Shown here piece after piece: positions 15,959 through 27,307 of a stretch of DNA of 28,743 nt. A program made the position numbers and the translations under genes. Position 1 is the first letter of the stretch, and every line of letters starts with the position of its first letter. The DNA comes from Ruaniaceae bacterium (GTDB lineage Bacteria; Actinomycetota; Actinomycetes; Actinomycetales; Actinomycetaceae), in assembly GCA_030450655.1 (NCBI GenBank), contig JAKDIE010000001.1, forward strand, positions 1 through 28,743. Direction: 5' to 3'. Below the pieces are notes generated by a model, which was given only the letters and a program-made list of their open reading frames with translations, was not told where the DNA came from and made no database searches.

Positions 15959-17980
15959 TTAGGAGTAGGCCACCGATCGCACCGCCTGCAGGAAACTCCT
16001 GCCCCACTTGTCCGTGGGTTCGAGCACGGCACCTTCTGCCCATTCGTTCCACGCGTTGATGAACACAATTCGTTCGCCAGTCGGGCGATCGTCAACGGCG
16101 TCAGCCGCGGCAGCGAGCCACCTGTGGAAGGTGTACGGGTTCGAGCCGTACCAGATATCCGGGCGCCACTGGCGGCGCGCCGTGTTATCAAATCCGATCA
16201 TCGCTCCCGGGAAGTCCGTTGAGGGAAGGTCAGTGAGCCGCTTGATCGCGTCTCCCACCAGCAACGGGTAAGAGACGATGTTCCCGCGAAACAGAGAATG
16301 TAGACCAAGGCGCTCCGACGGGCCCGGCTTCCACGGATAATTGTGCGGAGGAAATCCCAGGCGACCGTCGAGCCCATTCGCGAGCGCGTCATCCCCCATG
16401 CCATCGAACTCCTGCGCCACATCGACCGTGAGCACCAGCAGTTCACCCACGCCGGCTTCCCTGGCACGAACGCGCCAGTGTGCCACGACATCGCCGAACG
16501 ACTCCATCTGGCCCGGACGGTAGACGGCGAGCACGGCTTTGCCATCGACACGGAGGTACGAGGGATCGGAGAGGAACTCGAGGACGTCGTCAATGAAACT
16601 CTCTGCGGGAACGGATCCGTAATCCTGCCCGATTAGGATGTCTGATTCTCGCCCGTCCCATCTGCGGGTCCAGTTCTCGTTGGCCCACATGATGCAGTAT
16701 GGGAAGGAGGTCTCCGAGCCGCGCAGGTTCTCGATCGGGCGTGACATGAGGCGCCGGCCCGCGAACCAGTAGTAGTAGTACATGAACGCGCTGACGCCGT
16801 GATCTGCAGCCATCTCCGCCTGCCGCTCGCGCACGTCGTCGAGCCGCAGATCGTAAAAGCCGAGTTCGGTGGGAAGCTTCGGCTGGTAATGACCGTTGTA
16901 GACCGGCTTGGCGGCGGTGACGTTCGTCCACTCAGTGAAACCCTCACCCCACCAGCGGTTGTTCTCGTCAAAGGGGTGGAACTGCGGAAGGTAAAAGGGT
17001 ACGAACCGGGCACGCTCCGAGCGCGCGCCGCCGTTGTATCGAGTCCAGCCATCGTCGGCTGACGGTGTCACCTCGTCCGTAATTCTCAAGCCAGCCTCGT
17101 TGGTGAGCAACCCGATAGCACGCTCGACGGCGTGCGCGGTGGTGCCATCAACCTGGCCAGATTCGGCATCGAAATCGTCACTCGTCAGGTTGAGCGAGCG
17201 CAGGGCCTGGAGCACGAATGCCCGAGTCCAATACATCGAACCGGCACTGAATCGGAGTTGGGACGGACGGAAGTCCATCTCGAGCCTGCGCAGGAGTTCG
17301 CGCGTGAGGCCGAGATCCGCGCCCCAATACTCCTTACCGAGAACACTCCCGCGGGAAGTGACCTGACCGAGTGTGCGATCGGCCGCGAAAGCGTTGAGGA
17401 TGTCTGTGACGCGCTCGGCGCTGCCGAGGAGCGAGCTGAGAAGGTCATCCTTCCACTCGGCACCAGAACCACCGAGATCGTGTGCCTCTCGCCAGGCACT
17501 CTTCTTCGTGTGGATCTTGCAGACGAGTTCGTACGGTGCCAGGAATCCCGCATTCACCACCTGTATCAACGGAAGCACGTCGCGCCCATGATTCTCCACG
17601 TCGAGGATCACGTGATGATTGAGAAGGGGCACGCCCGCCGCGTCGATACTGACGGGCTGGCCGGAGGAGTTGGTGACGAAGAGATCGAATGGAACAGGAA
17701 TGTGCGTGAGATGCGCCAGAAGCTCCGGCATGAGTTCAGGGAAGTGAACGTGCATGACGACTGCCACCCGCGCCGCATCCGAGGCGTACAGCTCGGGCTG
17801 ATTGCGCCACGCATCGGGGAAAAGTCGATCGCGCCGGCCACTTTTCCGCTCGATCCAGTTCGCGAAATCGACCGGCGCAGCGTTCCGGGTCCCACCGGTC
17901 AGCTCCTTGAACTCGGAGATCGCTCGGTGCTTGTACCGCGCCAAGCGCCGCCTGACGGCCCCAATCGTGATGCGCCTCAT
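15959..17980 (-). CDS. RgpF-family domain fused to GH99-like (WbsX) domain
   Basis: The 673-residue protein has two parts. Residues about 65-305 resemble rhamnan synthesis protein F (RVAVVMHVHFPELMPELL, then VENHGRDVLPLI at 128-139 and CKIHTKKS at 154-161). Residues 324-673 form a WbsX-type, GH99-like domain starting ARFVPFYLPQFHPFDENN, with WWGEGFTEWTNVTAAKP, MWANENWTRRWDG and FINAWNEWAEGA. Both domain types occur in O-antigen and rhamnose-polymer clusters; RgpF is tied to glucose or rhamnose addition in streptococci, and the WbsX domain has no agreed reaction. The ATG at 17980 overlaps the stop of the upstream RgpF gene by 4 bases and has GAGGAGG four bases upstream; the frame extends 70 codons further but with out-of-family sequence. 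It is the last gene of the wzm-wzt unit. Confidence 0.88.
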   Translation of the reverse strand: MRRITIGAVRRRLARYKHRAISEFKELTGGTRNAAPVDFANWIERKSGRRDRLFPDAWRNQPELYASDAARVAVVMHVHFPELMPELLAHLTHIPVPFDLFVTNSSGQPVSIDAAGVPLLNHHVILDVENHGRDVLPLIQVVNAGFLAPYELVCKIHTKKSAWREAHDLGGSGAEWKDDLLSSLLGSAERVTDILNAFAADRTLGQVTSRGSVLGKEYWGADLGLTRELLRRLEMDFRPSQLRFSAGSMYWTRAFVLQALRSLNLTSDDFDAESGQVDGTTAHAVERAIGLLTNEAGLRITDEVTPSADDGWTRYNGGARSERARFVPFYLPQFHPFDENNRWWGEGFTEWTNVTAAKPVYNGHYQPKLPTELGFYDLRLDDVRERQAEMAADHGVSAFMYYYYWFAGRRLMSRPIENLRGSETSFPYCIMWANENWTRRWDGRESDILIGQDYGSVPAESFIDDVLEFLSDPSYLRVDGKAVLAVYRPGQMESFGDVVAHWRVRAREAGVGELLVLTVDVAQEFDGMGDDALANGLDGRLGFPPHNYPWKPGPSERLGLHSLFRGNIVSYPLLVGDAIKRLTDLPSTDFPGAMIGFDNTARRQWRPDIWYGSNPYTFHRWLAAAADAVDDRPTGERIVFINAWNEWAEGAVLEPTDKWGRSFLQAVRSVAYS

Positions 17981-18795
17981 TCGGCCTCCTCCACCCACTC
18001 GTCGAGATCCACCCCGTACCTGGCGCGAACCGTGTCCCTGATCGTGTACCCCTCTGGCGCTACGCCAGGTTCCTTCAGAATCGTCCTCTTCACGAAGGGA
18101 ACCCCGAGGTCGAGAAGCTCCTGCCATCCGAACAGCGTTGGATTGGTCTCGCCAACGCCGAGTTCCTCCGGTCGATGCCGCACGTTCCAACTCAGGCCAT
18201 ACTCATTCGCAAGCCGGAGAGTGGCCAACTCGTATCGCAGCACGTACTCCATCTTCTCCTCATAGTGGCGCACGCCTCGGAAGAATGGCCGCCATGGGCG
18301 CTTCGCGAGTGTTCCGCCAGAGAACCCGAGAAAGTAGGACTGCACATGTGGGGCGATCTGGTTCGAGAAGGTGACCCCCCAGAGGTCTGCACCTTCCACC
18401 TCAAAGTCGAACACGATGTCGTCAATCGGCGCGAATGGGCCAGCCATCGAATCGTTCGTGAGGATCGTGTAGTCCGCCTTGCGCGCCGCCGGATAGAGCT
18501 CAAGGCCCACTGCCCACGAACCAAAGTCGTATCCCTTGTTCGCGCGCCTCACGATACCTACGTCGTCAGGCAACCCGTGGGGCCACTCCAAGGGACGTGT
18601 CACAGGGCACGTCGAGACCAGCAGCGAGCGGTAGCCACATGCCGCTAGTTCCCGGAGAAGCACGCTTACTGAGCGGGATGCCACGTTCGAATGCGAGTAG
18701 TGCGCGACTATCGCAGCTCTGGCGGGTTGACCACCAGGAAGCGCACGCTCGATGATCGCGGACTTCGCCCATCTCGGAACATCAAGCGAGCTCAC
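17977..18795 (-). CDS. Rhamnan synthesis F (RgpF) family protein
   Basis: The 272-residue protein has the RgpF pattern AAIVAHYSHSN (27-37), VRRANKGYDFGSWAVGLEL (82-100) and YTILTNDSMAGPF (109-121), with NPTLFGWQELLDLGVPFVKRTIL near the end. RgpF proteins take part in rhamnose-polymer assembly or side-chain addition, on the cytoplasmic side; there is no membrane segment. The GTG start at 18795 overlaps the wzt stop by 4 bases (GTGA), and its own stop overlaps the next start, so translation is coupled on both sides. It is clearly a paralogue of the gene at 23018-23809, sharing the GYDFGSWAV motif and the C-terminal RYGV motif. Confidence 0.88.
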   Translation of the reverse strand: MSSLDVPRWAKSAIIERALPGGQPARAAIVAHYSHSNVASRSVSVLLRELAACGYRSLLVSTCPVTRPLEWPHGLPDDVGIVRRANKGYDFGSWAVGLELYPAARKADYTILTNDSMAGPFAPIDDIVFDFEVEGADLWGVTFSNQIAPHVQSYFLGFSGGTLAKRPWRPFFRGVRHYEEKMEYVLRYELATLRLANEYGLSWNVRHRPEELGVGETNPTLFGWQELLDLGVPFVKRTILKEPGVAPEGYTIRDTVRARYGVDLDEWVEEAE

Positions 18796-20005
18796 GAGGC
18801 AGTCACGCTCCGCGACCAGTTCCCGTCAACCGTAACGAGCCCCACCCCAGGCCCCGCACCGGAGCGAACCGTGAACTCAACCTCACGATCGGCGTAGTCG
18901 TAGGACTGTCCTTTGAAGAGCAGGTTCGTTGTGAGCAGATACGTCCCCGGCAGGAAGGGGCTCGGGTCGAGAACATAATCGATGTACCCCTCTCCCTCAG
19001 GTATCGAGTAGAGGATGCCAGCAGATCTCGAGTTGGGGCCCGAAATGATGAGGCCAGAATCGTGGTGGAAGGCAAGTCCCAACTCCACGCCGTCGAGTGA
19101 CCTCTTCGCGTTCACGTGAACTCTCACCGTGAGCGGGTCCCCTGCAACGATGATGTCCTGCTCGCCGTCTGGTCCGATGAAATCGACGCGGGTCATCCGC
19201 ACCTCGCCGGTCCCAATCCGGTTCCCTGCGTCGAGGGGCGCCGCGATGCCCTTGTCGAGGCTCTTGGCTGCTTCAAGTGCGTTGACATGCGAGATGTATT
19301 GATCAATCACTTCTTGTGATGGTCCGACTGCTTGGAGCTTCCCGTGATCGAGCCAGGCGACCTGGTCACACAAGTCCGCTGCCAGCCCCATCGAGTGGGT
19401 CACCAGGACGATCGTGGCCCCTTGCCGCCGCAGTGCGTGGAGGTGATCGAAACACTTGCGCTGGAACGCCTCATCTCCGACTGCGATGATCTCATCAACG
19501 ATGAGAATCTCCGGATCGAGAGTCACAGCAATAGCGAAACCGAGGCGCACATACATCCCCGACGAGTAGACCTTGACCGGCACGTCGATGAATTCGCCGA
19601 TGTCCGCGAACTCGATGATGTCGTCAATCGCATCGTCTACCTGCGCACGGCTGAGTCCGAGGATGGCGCCATTCAGGTAGATGTTCTCGCGACCGGTGAG
19701 TTCACCGTGGAATCCCGCGCCAAGTTCGAGTAGAGCCGAGACTCGACCGTCCACGAGGAGACTGCCCGCAGTTGGCCGGTACACACCCGCAAGGATCTTC
19801 AGGAGCGTCGACTTCCCGGAGCCGTTATGCCCCACCAGGCCGAACGTGGTGCCGCGCGGAACCTCAAACGAGACATCATCAAGAGCGGTGAACGTGTGCT
19901 TGCCCCGCCCCTTGCCGCGGACGAAGCGCTCCTTCACCGAGTCCCGGCGCTCCCCCTCAAGGATGAAGGTCTTCGAGAGGTCTTGAATCCTCATAGCAGT
20001 ATCGC

Positions 20006-20009
<4 letters not shown>
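18792..20009 (-). CDS. wzt: Wzt-type polysaccharide ABC transporter ATPase with C-terminal sugar-binding domain
   Basis: This 405-residue protein powers export of a finished lipid-linked polysaccharide through Wzm. It has Walker A GHNGSGKST (60-68), signature YSSGM (148-152), Walker B EILIVDE (167-173) and the switch histidine at 205. After residue about 260 comes a second, beta-rich domain resembling Wzt C-terminal domains that recognise the polymer's chain end or cap. The long form is usual for transporters that export capped chains. The ATG at 20009 overlaps the wzm stop by 4 bases; an upstream ATG at 20099 would overlap wzm by 94 bases and adds non-conserved sequence. The next gene overlaps by 4 bases. 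Confidence 0.93.
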
Positions 20010-21915
<1,906 letters not shown>

Positions 21916-21916
<1 letters not shown>

Positions 21917-22995
21917 TGCCGCGAGTCGCTATCACCGGCACTCGCGGGTACCCCGCGTACTACGGGGGCCTCGAGACCGCCGTCCGCAAGATCGCGCCGT
22001 TCCTCGCCGAGCATGGCTGGGACGTGACCGTCCACTCGCGGCCGGGATTCAGTCCGGAGCACGGAGACCTGCGCGTCCACAACAAGCCCGTGTGGGCCCT
22101 GGAGAGCAGGTCACTCTCGAACCTTTCCTCCGGCCTCGCCTCGACCCTCAGCCTTCTCCGCGATCCACCGGATGTGGCCCTCGTGATGTCCACAGCCTCC
22201 GGCTTCTGGCTTCCGCTGCTGAAGCTTCGCGGCATCCCCTCGGTGGTGAACACGGACGGCATCGAGTGGGAGCGGGACAAGTGGGGTGCCCTCGCAAAGA
22301 GGGTGCTCCACGCGGGCGCATGGATGACCGGAAAGTTCGGGACACATCTCGTGTTCGACGCCGAGGCGATCAAGGACTACTGGGGAACGCACTTCAAGCG
22401 CTCGGGGACATTTATCCCCTACGGCGGGGACGACGTCGTCGACCTCACACTCCCCGAAGGGATCGAGCCGGGCACCTTCGTGCTGATGGTGGCTCGTCTC
22501 GTGCCCGAGAACACGGTGTATGAGTTCTTCGATGCAGTGCCACAACTCGCCCAACGTGCACCGATCGTGCTGGTTGGCTCGACGGGCTGGGGAGGCGACC
22601 TCGATGAGCGCGCGGCCAATCTCGCGGCGACGCATCCAAATGTCACATGGCTGGGGCATGTGGCCGATGAGACGCTGCTGGATAGCTTGTATGCGAACTG
22701 TGTGGTCTATTTTCATGGGCACTCGGTGGGGGGCACGAACCCGTCGCTCGTCCAGGCGATGGCGGCAGGGGCTCCAACGGTGGCGAGAGACACGGTCTAC
22801 TCGCGCGAGGTGCTGGGGCCGGACGCGCCGCTCGTCACCCCGAGCGAGATCACCACGACGATCGAGGCGCTACTCGACGATCCGGAGCGGCGGGCGCTCC
22901 TGAGCGCAGCGAACATCGAGCGTGCGCACGAGCGCTACGACTGGACGGACGTGTGCCAGCGGTACGAGGACGTGCTCCGGCTGGTACTCCGCTAA
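21916..22995 (+). CDS. DUF1972-type GT4 glycosyltransferase, likely rhamnosyltransferase
   Basis: The 359-residue protein starts VPRVAITGTRGYPAYYGGLE (GTG initiator), the hallmark of DUF1972 transferases such as pneumococcal Cps2T/WchF and related rhamnosyltransferases. The C-terminal half has GHVADETLLDSLYANCVVYFHGHSVGGTNPSLVQAMAAG, the donor-binding EX7E-like region of GT4/GT-B enzymes. It likely transfers rhamnose from dTDP-rhamnose (confirmed only by family and by its coupling to rmlB) to an early lipid-linked sugar. The GTG at 21916 overlaps the rmlB stop by one base and has GAGAGG upstream. It converges with the RgpF-type gene with 22 bases between stops. Confidence 0.88.
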
Positions 22996-23017
22996 ATGAT
23001 CGCCTAGCGAATCCGCG

Positions 23018-23809
23018 TCACGAAAGGTAATCGGCGAGTTCGACTCCGTACCGGAGGCGGACGGCGTCGGACAATGTTTGCTCATCGACCAGCACCCGTT
23101 CGTCGTGAAGAATCGTGCGCTTCAGGAACGGGTAGCCGGAATCGAGTAGTTCCTTCCAACCGCGGGTGGTGGGGTTATCGAAGCCCACGCCAAGGGCCGT
23201 GGGGCTGCGCCACAGTGCGGTGGTGAGATTCGCGCGGCGGGCAGCGTCACTCAGACCGATCTCGTACTTGCGCACAATCGTCATCTTGCGGCGCAGGTGG
23301 CGCACCGATCGGAAGTGCCGCGCGATGGCACGGTTCGCCAGGACCTCGGGGGCGAATCGCAGGAAGAACGATTGGAGATGGGGACGAATCTGCAACGATG
23401 CGGTCACCGCCCAGAGGTCCGCGTCGCTGGAAAGCGCGGTGCTGAGGACCGGCTGCAGGCTGCCGAACGGTCCGATCATCGAGTTGTTCGTGAGGATCAC
23501 GGTCTTCTGGGCGAGCCCAGGCAACGTGCGCAGAGCCACAGCCCACGAGCCGAAATCGTAGCCACGGTTCTCGCGCGCATAGACGATGGTCGATTCCGGC
23601 ACCGCCCAGGCAGCGATCTCCGAATCGGCGGCGGGCGCAGTCGTCACGAGCACGCTGGGAACCCCACAGCTCTCGAGGCCCTCGAGCAGACGCCGCGACG
23701 AGGTATCCAGCCTCCCTGCGGGATCGAAGTGCGCGACCACCGCGATCGCATCGCTGGACATGAGGCTCGCTGGATCGCCCATAACTAGGCGCGGCTCTGC
23801 TAGCGTCAC
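23018..23809 (-). CDS. Rhamnan synthesis F (RgpF) family protein
   Basis: The 263-residue protein shares with the protein at 17977-18795 the motifs AVVAHFDPAG, NRGYDFGSWAVAL, VILTNNSMIGPFGS, NPTTRGWKELLDSGYPFLKRTIL and a C-terminal RYGVELADYL. The frame is open for 165 codons upstream without family similarity. GTG 23809 is preferred because GGGGAGG lies six bases upstream and the resulting length matches its paralogue; ATG 23779 or 23758 are alternatives. It should act in the cytoplasm in polymer assembly, probably at a different linkage from its paralogue. It stands alone: convergent with the DUF1972 transferase, divergent from glf. Confidence 0.83.
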   Translation of the reverse strand: MTLAEPRLVMGDPASLMSSDAIAVVAHFDPAGRLDTSSRRLLEGLESCGVPSVLVTTAPAADSEIAAWAVPESTIVYARENRGYDFGSWAVALRTLPGLAQKTVILTNNSMIGPFGSLQPVLSTALSSDADLWAVTASLQIRPHLQSFFLRFAPEVLANRAIARHFRSVRHLRRKMTIVRKYEIGLSDAARRANLTTALWRSPTALGVGFDNPTTRGWKELLDSGYPFLKRTILHDERVLVDEQTLSDAVRLRYGVELADYLS

Positions 23810-23972
23810 AATGGTCCTCCCCTTTGGCATCTGAATCGAGTATCCCACCCACGGAACGTGAAATCGGGCGGAATGGAGCATCTGGGAGTCACGCGTGGAC
23901 GAGCCCGCCGCGTTCTTGGAGAACTCTTTCCCGGCCCGGCCTGCGGCCGCACCGGCACCGCCGCGCTCGCTG

Positions 23973-24002
23973 CGGACAAACGCTGATTGCCTACCGTAGG
24001 CT
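23973..24002 (+). promoter_or_regulatory. Candidate glf promoter overlapping a palindrome
   Basis: CGGACA (23973-23978) and TAGGCT (23997-24002), 18 bases apart, resemble actinobacterial -35 and -10 boxes upstream of glf. A perfect 13-base palindrome GCCTACCGTAGGC (23989-24001) overlaps the -10 box and could bind a regulator. The remainder of the 228-base gap 23810-24037 holds no gene that I can support. Confidence 0.4.
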
Positions 24003-24004
24003 AG

Positions 24005-25186
<1,182 letters not shown>

Positions 25187-25210
25187 CCTCACGACACGGT
25201 GCATCGAATC

Positions 25211-25272
25211 GGATATCTGAATATGAAGATCGGCGCAATATATCTAGATTTTCCGATTTGCTATTGATATCC
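25211..25272 (+). promoter_or_regulatory. AT-rich control region of the hipB-like gene with inverted GGATATC repeats
   Basis: GGATATC (25211-25217) and its reverse complement GATATCC (25266-25272) flank an AT-rich stretch with the palindrome ATCTAGAT (25242-25249). E. coli HipB binds TATCC/GGATA operators, so these resemble autoregulation sites for the HTH protein encoded just downstream. The AT content here contrasts with the rest of the window. Confidence 0.45.
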
Positions 25273-25302
25273 TGATTTTCTGATGGGACGACGGAGGCGG
25301 AC

Positions 25303-25590
25303 ATGTCAGGCACAATCTATAGTTCGAGCCTGCGAACTCCAGCAGACTTCGGTCTGGCGATCCAGCAGTCGCGGATGGCGCGCGGGATGACACAGGCCGA
25401 ACTCGCTTCGGACATCGGCGTCTCACAGAGTGCCATTAGCGAGATCGAGAGTGGTAAGTCAACTATCTATCTCCGCCGATTCCTCAGCCTGGCGCGCGCA
25501 ACCGGTCTTGAGCTTACGGCGTCGTGGCATGACACTCCCATCACGGAGATCCACGGATCGGAGGGGGGAGAAAGTGCGTCTGGCGGTTGA
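25303..25590 (+). CDS. HipB-like XRE family antitoxin/regulator
   Basis: The 95-residue protein has an XRE helix-turn-helix (about 29-73) with MTQAELASDIGVSQSAISEIESG, then a short C-terminal part as in HipB/Y4mF-type antitoxins. Such proteins neutralise a HipA kinase and repress their own operon. GGAGGCGG lies just before the ATG. The next reading frame starts inside this gene at GTG 25574 and encodes only the first residues of a HipA-like protein, so the antitoxin appears orphaned. It may persist as a regulator of its own or other promoters. The AT-rich upstream region suggests an acquired element. Confidence 0.82.
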   Translation: MSGTIYSSSLRTPADFGLAIQQSRMARGMTQAELASDIGVSQSAISEIESGKSTIYLRRFLSLARATGLELTASWHDTPITEIHGSEGGESASGG

Positions 25591-25717
25591 GCTCTATGAC
25601 AGGCAGATAGGGACACTCGAGGGCCCCCGCGCGAATGATCCGATTGACGGCCAACCACCCGGCCACCCACCGGTGACGATCCGCGAGACGACGGCACGTA
25701 GATCGCCGCTCGACTGA
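25574..25717 (+). pseudogene. Truncated hipA-like toxin gene remnant
   Basis: From GTG 25574, with GGGGGAG just upstream and a 17-base overlap with the hipB-like gene, the frame reads MRLAVELYDRQIGTLEGP, which resembles the N-terminal beta strands of HipA. After about 18-20 residues family likeness is lost, and the frame stops at 25717 after 47 codons; HipA proteins have over 400. No kinase motifs follow in any frame up to the next gene at 25961. I read it as a toxin gene deleted almost to its start, leaving the antitoxin. The match is short, so chance resemblance is possible, but position, overlap and start context are those of hipBA operons. Confidence 0.6.
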
Positions 25718-25960
25718 GCAAGTGGCGGCGCAGGGTCAATGAGCGAGCGAAGTGAAACCTCGCCAGTCGAATTTGACGTCTCGAAGTACGTCGTGGTGCA
25801 CCACTCCTAGGGGAGGAAAGTGGATTTCGCCACCTCATATCGAACCAGACGCGCCCATCCTTGCCGCAGGCCCATGTGAGTACACATCTGAGCGGCGCAA
25901 GCGCTGGGATCTGACTCACCCTTTCAGGTGATCACACGCCCCGTGCGATAAGTTGTCCTA
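25718..25960. other. Non-coding gap with palindrome, possible scar of the hipA deletion
   Basis: No gene can be supported in these 243 bases. They include a perfect 12-base palindrome GTGGTGCACCAC (25793-25804), a GTGG/CCAC hairpin around 25820-25833, and purine-rich GGGGAGGAAAG between them. The end of the gap holds an ATAAGT hexamer (25948-25953) seven bases before the GTG of the next gene, which suggests a leaderless transcript. The palindromes could be remains of a mobile element, but I recognise none. Confidence 0.4.
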
Positions 25961-27307
25961 GTGACAACGACCCCGGGAGCACAGTCCTCGCCTCCGGCGC
26001 ACCCGACTCCCCGCCATCGGGACCGGGCACCGAGGGTGAGCAGACTTCGGCGTGCCCTCGCACTGACACTCACGTTCCTACTCGCGTTCGGAACGACTGC
26101 GGGTGCTCTCGTGTACACCCGGCTCCAGGGAAACATCGACCGTCACGATCTGGGCGACCTCCTGGGCACCGATCGCCCGGCGGACCCAGCTCCCACGCAG
26201 TCGCCGGACACGGCGGATCCGAACGCCGGGCAAACGCTCAATCTCCTCTTTCTCGGGAGCGATTCTCGCGATGGTGAGAACGCCGACGTGGGTGGATATG
26301 GGGAGTTCGAAGGGATGAGGGCTGATACGACATTGCTCGTCCAGATCCCGGCGGACCGCTCATCGTTGACGGTGGTCTCGATTCCGCGTGACACGCTCGT
26401 TGACATCCCCTCATGCACTCGACCCGACGGCACCACGTCCGCACCGCAAAGCCAGGCCATGTTCAACTCGGCCTTCTCAACAGGCTCAGCGAACACGTCC
26501 CTTCCCCACGGTGCCGCGTGCACAATCAGGACTGTCGAGGCCCTGACAGGCGTCCTCATCGATGACTTCGTGGTGGTCGATTTTGCCGGGTTTATCGGCC
26601 TAATTGATGCGCTCGACGGCGTTCCGATGGATGTTGAGGAACCCATCAGCGATGTTGACGCCGGACTCGAACTCACGGCAGGCTGCCAGATCCTGCACGG
26701 CCACGACGCTCTTGGCTACGCCCGAGTCCGCAAGACTGTGGGAGACGGCTCCGACATCTCGCGAATTGGGCGCCAGCAGGAGTTGCTGATGGCCATCATC
26801 CGGGATGTTCTCTCATCGCGCGTTCTCACCGATCCCGTGCGTCTCTACCAAGTCGCGGATGCCGCCACGCAGACGATCACCACGGGCCAGCTAATCGGGT
26901 CGCTTCCTCAGATCGTGGGTCTCGCCGCGTCAATGAAGGACGTGAACCTCGACGAAATCGCCTTCATCACGATGCCGTTCGACTGGGCTGGAGCTCGCGT
27001 GGTGCCGAATGCCCGGTACTCCGCGATGGTGTGGGAAGCCCTCAGACAGGGACAGCCCGTTGACCCCCGCCTGACCGGCGCCGGATGGGAGATCTCCGAG
27101 CAGATCGCAGCGGACGAGGCAGCAGCAGCCGAGGCAGCGGCGAACGAAGCAGCAACGGACGCCGAGCAGGACGGAAGCACGGAAACGCCCGATGCAGGCG
27201 AGCCCACACCGGAGACCCCCACAACTGACGACACGCAGGTGACCATCCCTCCATCTGACGCACCCGTGGAGGCGCCGTCATGCACGAGAGAGACGGCCAG
27301 CGGATGA
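25961..27307 (+). CDS. LCP family glycopolymer-peptidoglycan ligase with acidic C-terminal tail
   Basis: The 448-residue protein has a short basic tail, one membrane segment (about 31-52), and an LCP domain with LFLGSDSR (96-103), RADTTLLVQIP (120-130), the canonical SIPRDT (140-145), and RIGRQQELL after the VRKT motif. Compared with the other two copies, the IPG-KINAA region is replaced by a longer stretch with two cysteines (SCTRPDGTT... and GAACTIR). The last 75 residues are low-complexity, rich in Ala, Glu, Thr and Pro, and lie outside the membrane. There is no Shine-Dalgarno sequence before GTG 25961. The next LCP gene overlaps its stop by ATGA, so two ligases are made together. Confidence 0.93.
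   Translation: MTTTPGAQSSPPAHPTPRHRDRAPRVSRLRRALALTLTFLLAFGTTAGALVYTRLQGNIDRHDLGDLLGTDRPADPAPTQSPDTADPNAGQTLNLLFLGSDSRDGENADVGGYGEFEGMRADTTLLVQIPADRSSLTVVSIPRDTLVDIPSCTRPDGTTSAPQSQAMFNSAFSTGSANTSLPHGAACTIRTVEALTGVLIDDFVVVDFAGFIGLIDALDGVPMDVEEPISDVDAGLELTAGCQILHGHDALGYARVRKTVGDGSDISRIGRQQELLMAIIRDVLSSRVLTDPVRLYQVADAATQTITTGQLIGSLPQIVGLAASMKDVNLDEIAFITMPFDWAGARVVPNARYSAMVWEALRQGQPVDPRLTGAGWEISEQIAADEAAAAEAAANEAATDAEQDGSTETPDAGEPTPETPTTDDTQVTIPPSDAPVEAPSCTRETASG

Noticed and set aside
17132..18265. Plus-strand 377-codon open frame
   Set aside because: Fully antisense to the two RgpF-family genes, whose motifs and 4-base overlaps are convincing.
25303..25717. Functional HipBA toxin-antitoxin system
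   Set aside because: Only the first 20 or so HipA-like residues remain and the frame stops after 47 codons, so no kinase can be made.
25467..25919. 150-codon minus-strand open frame over the hipB/hipA region
   Set aside because: Arg/Ser-rich composition, no recognisable motif, no ribosome site, and antisense to the HTH gene. Treated as a shadow.
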